Part shown: positions 63,494-64,000 of the stretch, piece by piece | Layout: every line of letters begins with the position of its first letter | How positions within the stretch are numbered: the stretch's first letter is position 1 | Assembly: GCF_027474825.1 (NCBI RefSeq) | Contig: NZ_CP107030.1 | Location: 1,171,001-1,235,000, forward strand | Length of the DNA: 64,000 nt | Direction of reading: 5' to 3' | Source: Maribacter halichondriae | GTDB lineage: Bacteria > Bacteroidota > Bacteroidia > Flavobacteriales > Flavobacteriaceae | Notes under the pieces: model-generated | Seen by the model: the letters and a program-made list of their open reading frames with translations, nothing else | Told to the model about the DNA's origin: nothing | The model's database searches: none | Program-made: the position numbers and the translations under genes

Positions 63494-64000
63494 ATGGATC
63501 ATATCATTATTATCGGAAATGGCATCGCCGGAGTTACGGCAGCCCGCCACATTCGAAAAAATTCCGATAAAAAAATTACTATCGTTTCGACTGAAACCGA
63601 CTATTTTTTTTCACGTACCGCCTTGATGTATGTGTATATGGGTCACATGAAATTTGAACATACCCAACCTTATGAAAACTGGTTTTGGAAAAAAAACCGT
63701 ATCGATTTGGTCAAAGGTTATGTTTCGAAGGTCGAACATGGAAACAAAAAAATCATTCTCGAAGATGGGGCATCAATTACATTTGACAAACTGATAATAG
63801 CGACCGGATCTAAACCGAATAAATTCGGCTGGTCGGGTCAGGATCTTGATGGTGTACAGGGACTGTATTCCAAACAAGATCTGGACCAACTAGAAGCCAA
63901 TGCCCCAAATAAAGAAGTCTGCAAGCGCGCGGTTATTGTTGGGGGCGGGTTGATAGGCATCGAATTGGCCGAAATGTTACGAAGTCGTGACATTCCCGTA
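63494..64000 (+). CDS. NAD(P)/FAD-dependent oxidoreductase (partial, cut by the window end)
   Basis: 169 residues visible, open to the last base. N-terminal FAD motif IIIIGNGIAGVTAARHIRK, the FAD-stabilising LIIATGSKPNKFGW and the NAD motif RAVIVGGGLIGIELAEML place it in the pyridine-nucleotide-disulfide oxidoreductase class 2, near NirB or rubredoxin-reductase-type enzymes. The SRTALMYVYMGHM segment after the first beta-strands is typical of a Flavobacteriia branch that sits next to DUF547 genes. Electron acceptor unknown. It has no visible Cys-x4-Cys redox site in the part seen. Confidence 0.85.
   Translation, partial: MDHIIIIGNGIAGVTAARHIRKNSDKKITIVSTETDYFFSRTALMYVYMGHMKFEHTQPYENWFWKKNRIDLVKGYVSKVEHGNKKIILEDGASITFDKLIIATGSKPNKFGWSGQDLDGVQGLYSKQDLDQLEANAPNKEVCKRAVIVGGGLIGIELAEMLRSRDIPV

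Noticed and set aside
1..64000. Prophage, insertion sequence or integrative element
   Set aside because: No transposase, integrase, phage structural or conjugation gene is visible; only small non-coding repeats and one decayed nuclease gene.

Overview
The window reads as a chromosome segment of a marine Flavobacteriaceae bacterium (Bacteroidota), probably near the Maribacter/Zobellia/Arenibacter group. The evidence is family content rather than any marker gene: TonB-dependent receptors, SPII lipoproteins, a GYDIA-type GHMP kinase, HYC_CC_PP, DUF3347 and DUF547 proteins, an arsenosugar cluster, absence of Shine-Dalgarno sequences, and several matches to the Bacteroidota promoter (-33 TTTG, -7 TAnnTTTG). 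The genus is inference.

Layout. 1-13 kb is a minus-strand copper/silver locus: HYC_CC_PP protein, CusA joined in frame to a CusC/TolC-like outer-membrane factor, DUF3347 lipoprotein, CopA-type P1B ATPase, CusB adaptor, TonB-dependent receptor, secreted HMA-domain protein, then a tiny Lys/Ala/Pro-rich protein. 13.3-22.6 kb (plus strand) holds a surface lipoprotein, a GAF/fRMsr-like protein, purH and the cell-shape operon mreB-mreC-mreD-mrdA-rodA. 22.6-27 kb has a secreted DNA/RNA endonuclease and a methionine-sulfoxide/thiol repair cluster (msrB, msrA, a small protein, a divergent msrA, an alpha/beta-hydrolase-OsmC fusion, a CxxC protein). 27-34.8 kb has a tail-specific protease, surE, a small membrane protein, an S23-type four-helix-bundle gene between inverted hexamer arrays, lpxB, an NlpC/P60 lipoprotein and comEC. 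34.8-48.7 kb has a POT peptide transporter, a DPP-IV-like peptidase, mevalonate-pathway HMG-CoA reductase plus GHMP kinase, PpiD, a CBS-domain membrane protein, LptC, a TPR protein, an outer-membrane barrel and CoaX. tRNA-Phe lies at 48.8 kb, followed by a decayed GIY-YIG gene. 49.3-57 kb has a methylthioribose-kinase-like phosphotransferase coupled to a lipoprotein ADP-ribosylglycohydrolase, a GH32 fructanase lipoprotein, and the arsenosugar-type cluster (rhodanese, TIGR04282 transferase, purine nucleoside phosphorylase, ArsM, TIGR04283 transferase) without the radical-SAM ArsS. 57-64 kb has a cell-wall amidase, a short Omp85 protein, a lipoprotein plus GH113-like hydrolase pair, a barrel protein, a DUF547 protein and the start of an FAD oxidoreductase.

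The most important technical observation is that about fifteen otherwise well-preserved genes, including the normally essential purH, rodA and lpxB, are each broken by one-base length changes, nearly all in homopolymer runs and nearly all contractions. I join these halves and give full-length coordinates. The likeliest cause is sequencing or assembly error, and the CusA-TolC fusion may have the same cause.

No CRISPR array, complete insertion sequence, prophage or classical defence system is visible. The best candidates for something little described are the S23 gene with its inverted flanking hexamer arrays, the copper locus combining a TonB receptor with HMA, HYC_CC_PP and DUF3347 proteins, the lipoprotein ADP-ribosylglycohydrolase with its kinase partner, and the divergent MsrA cluster.
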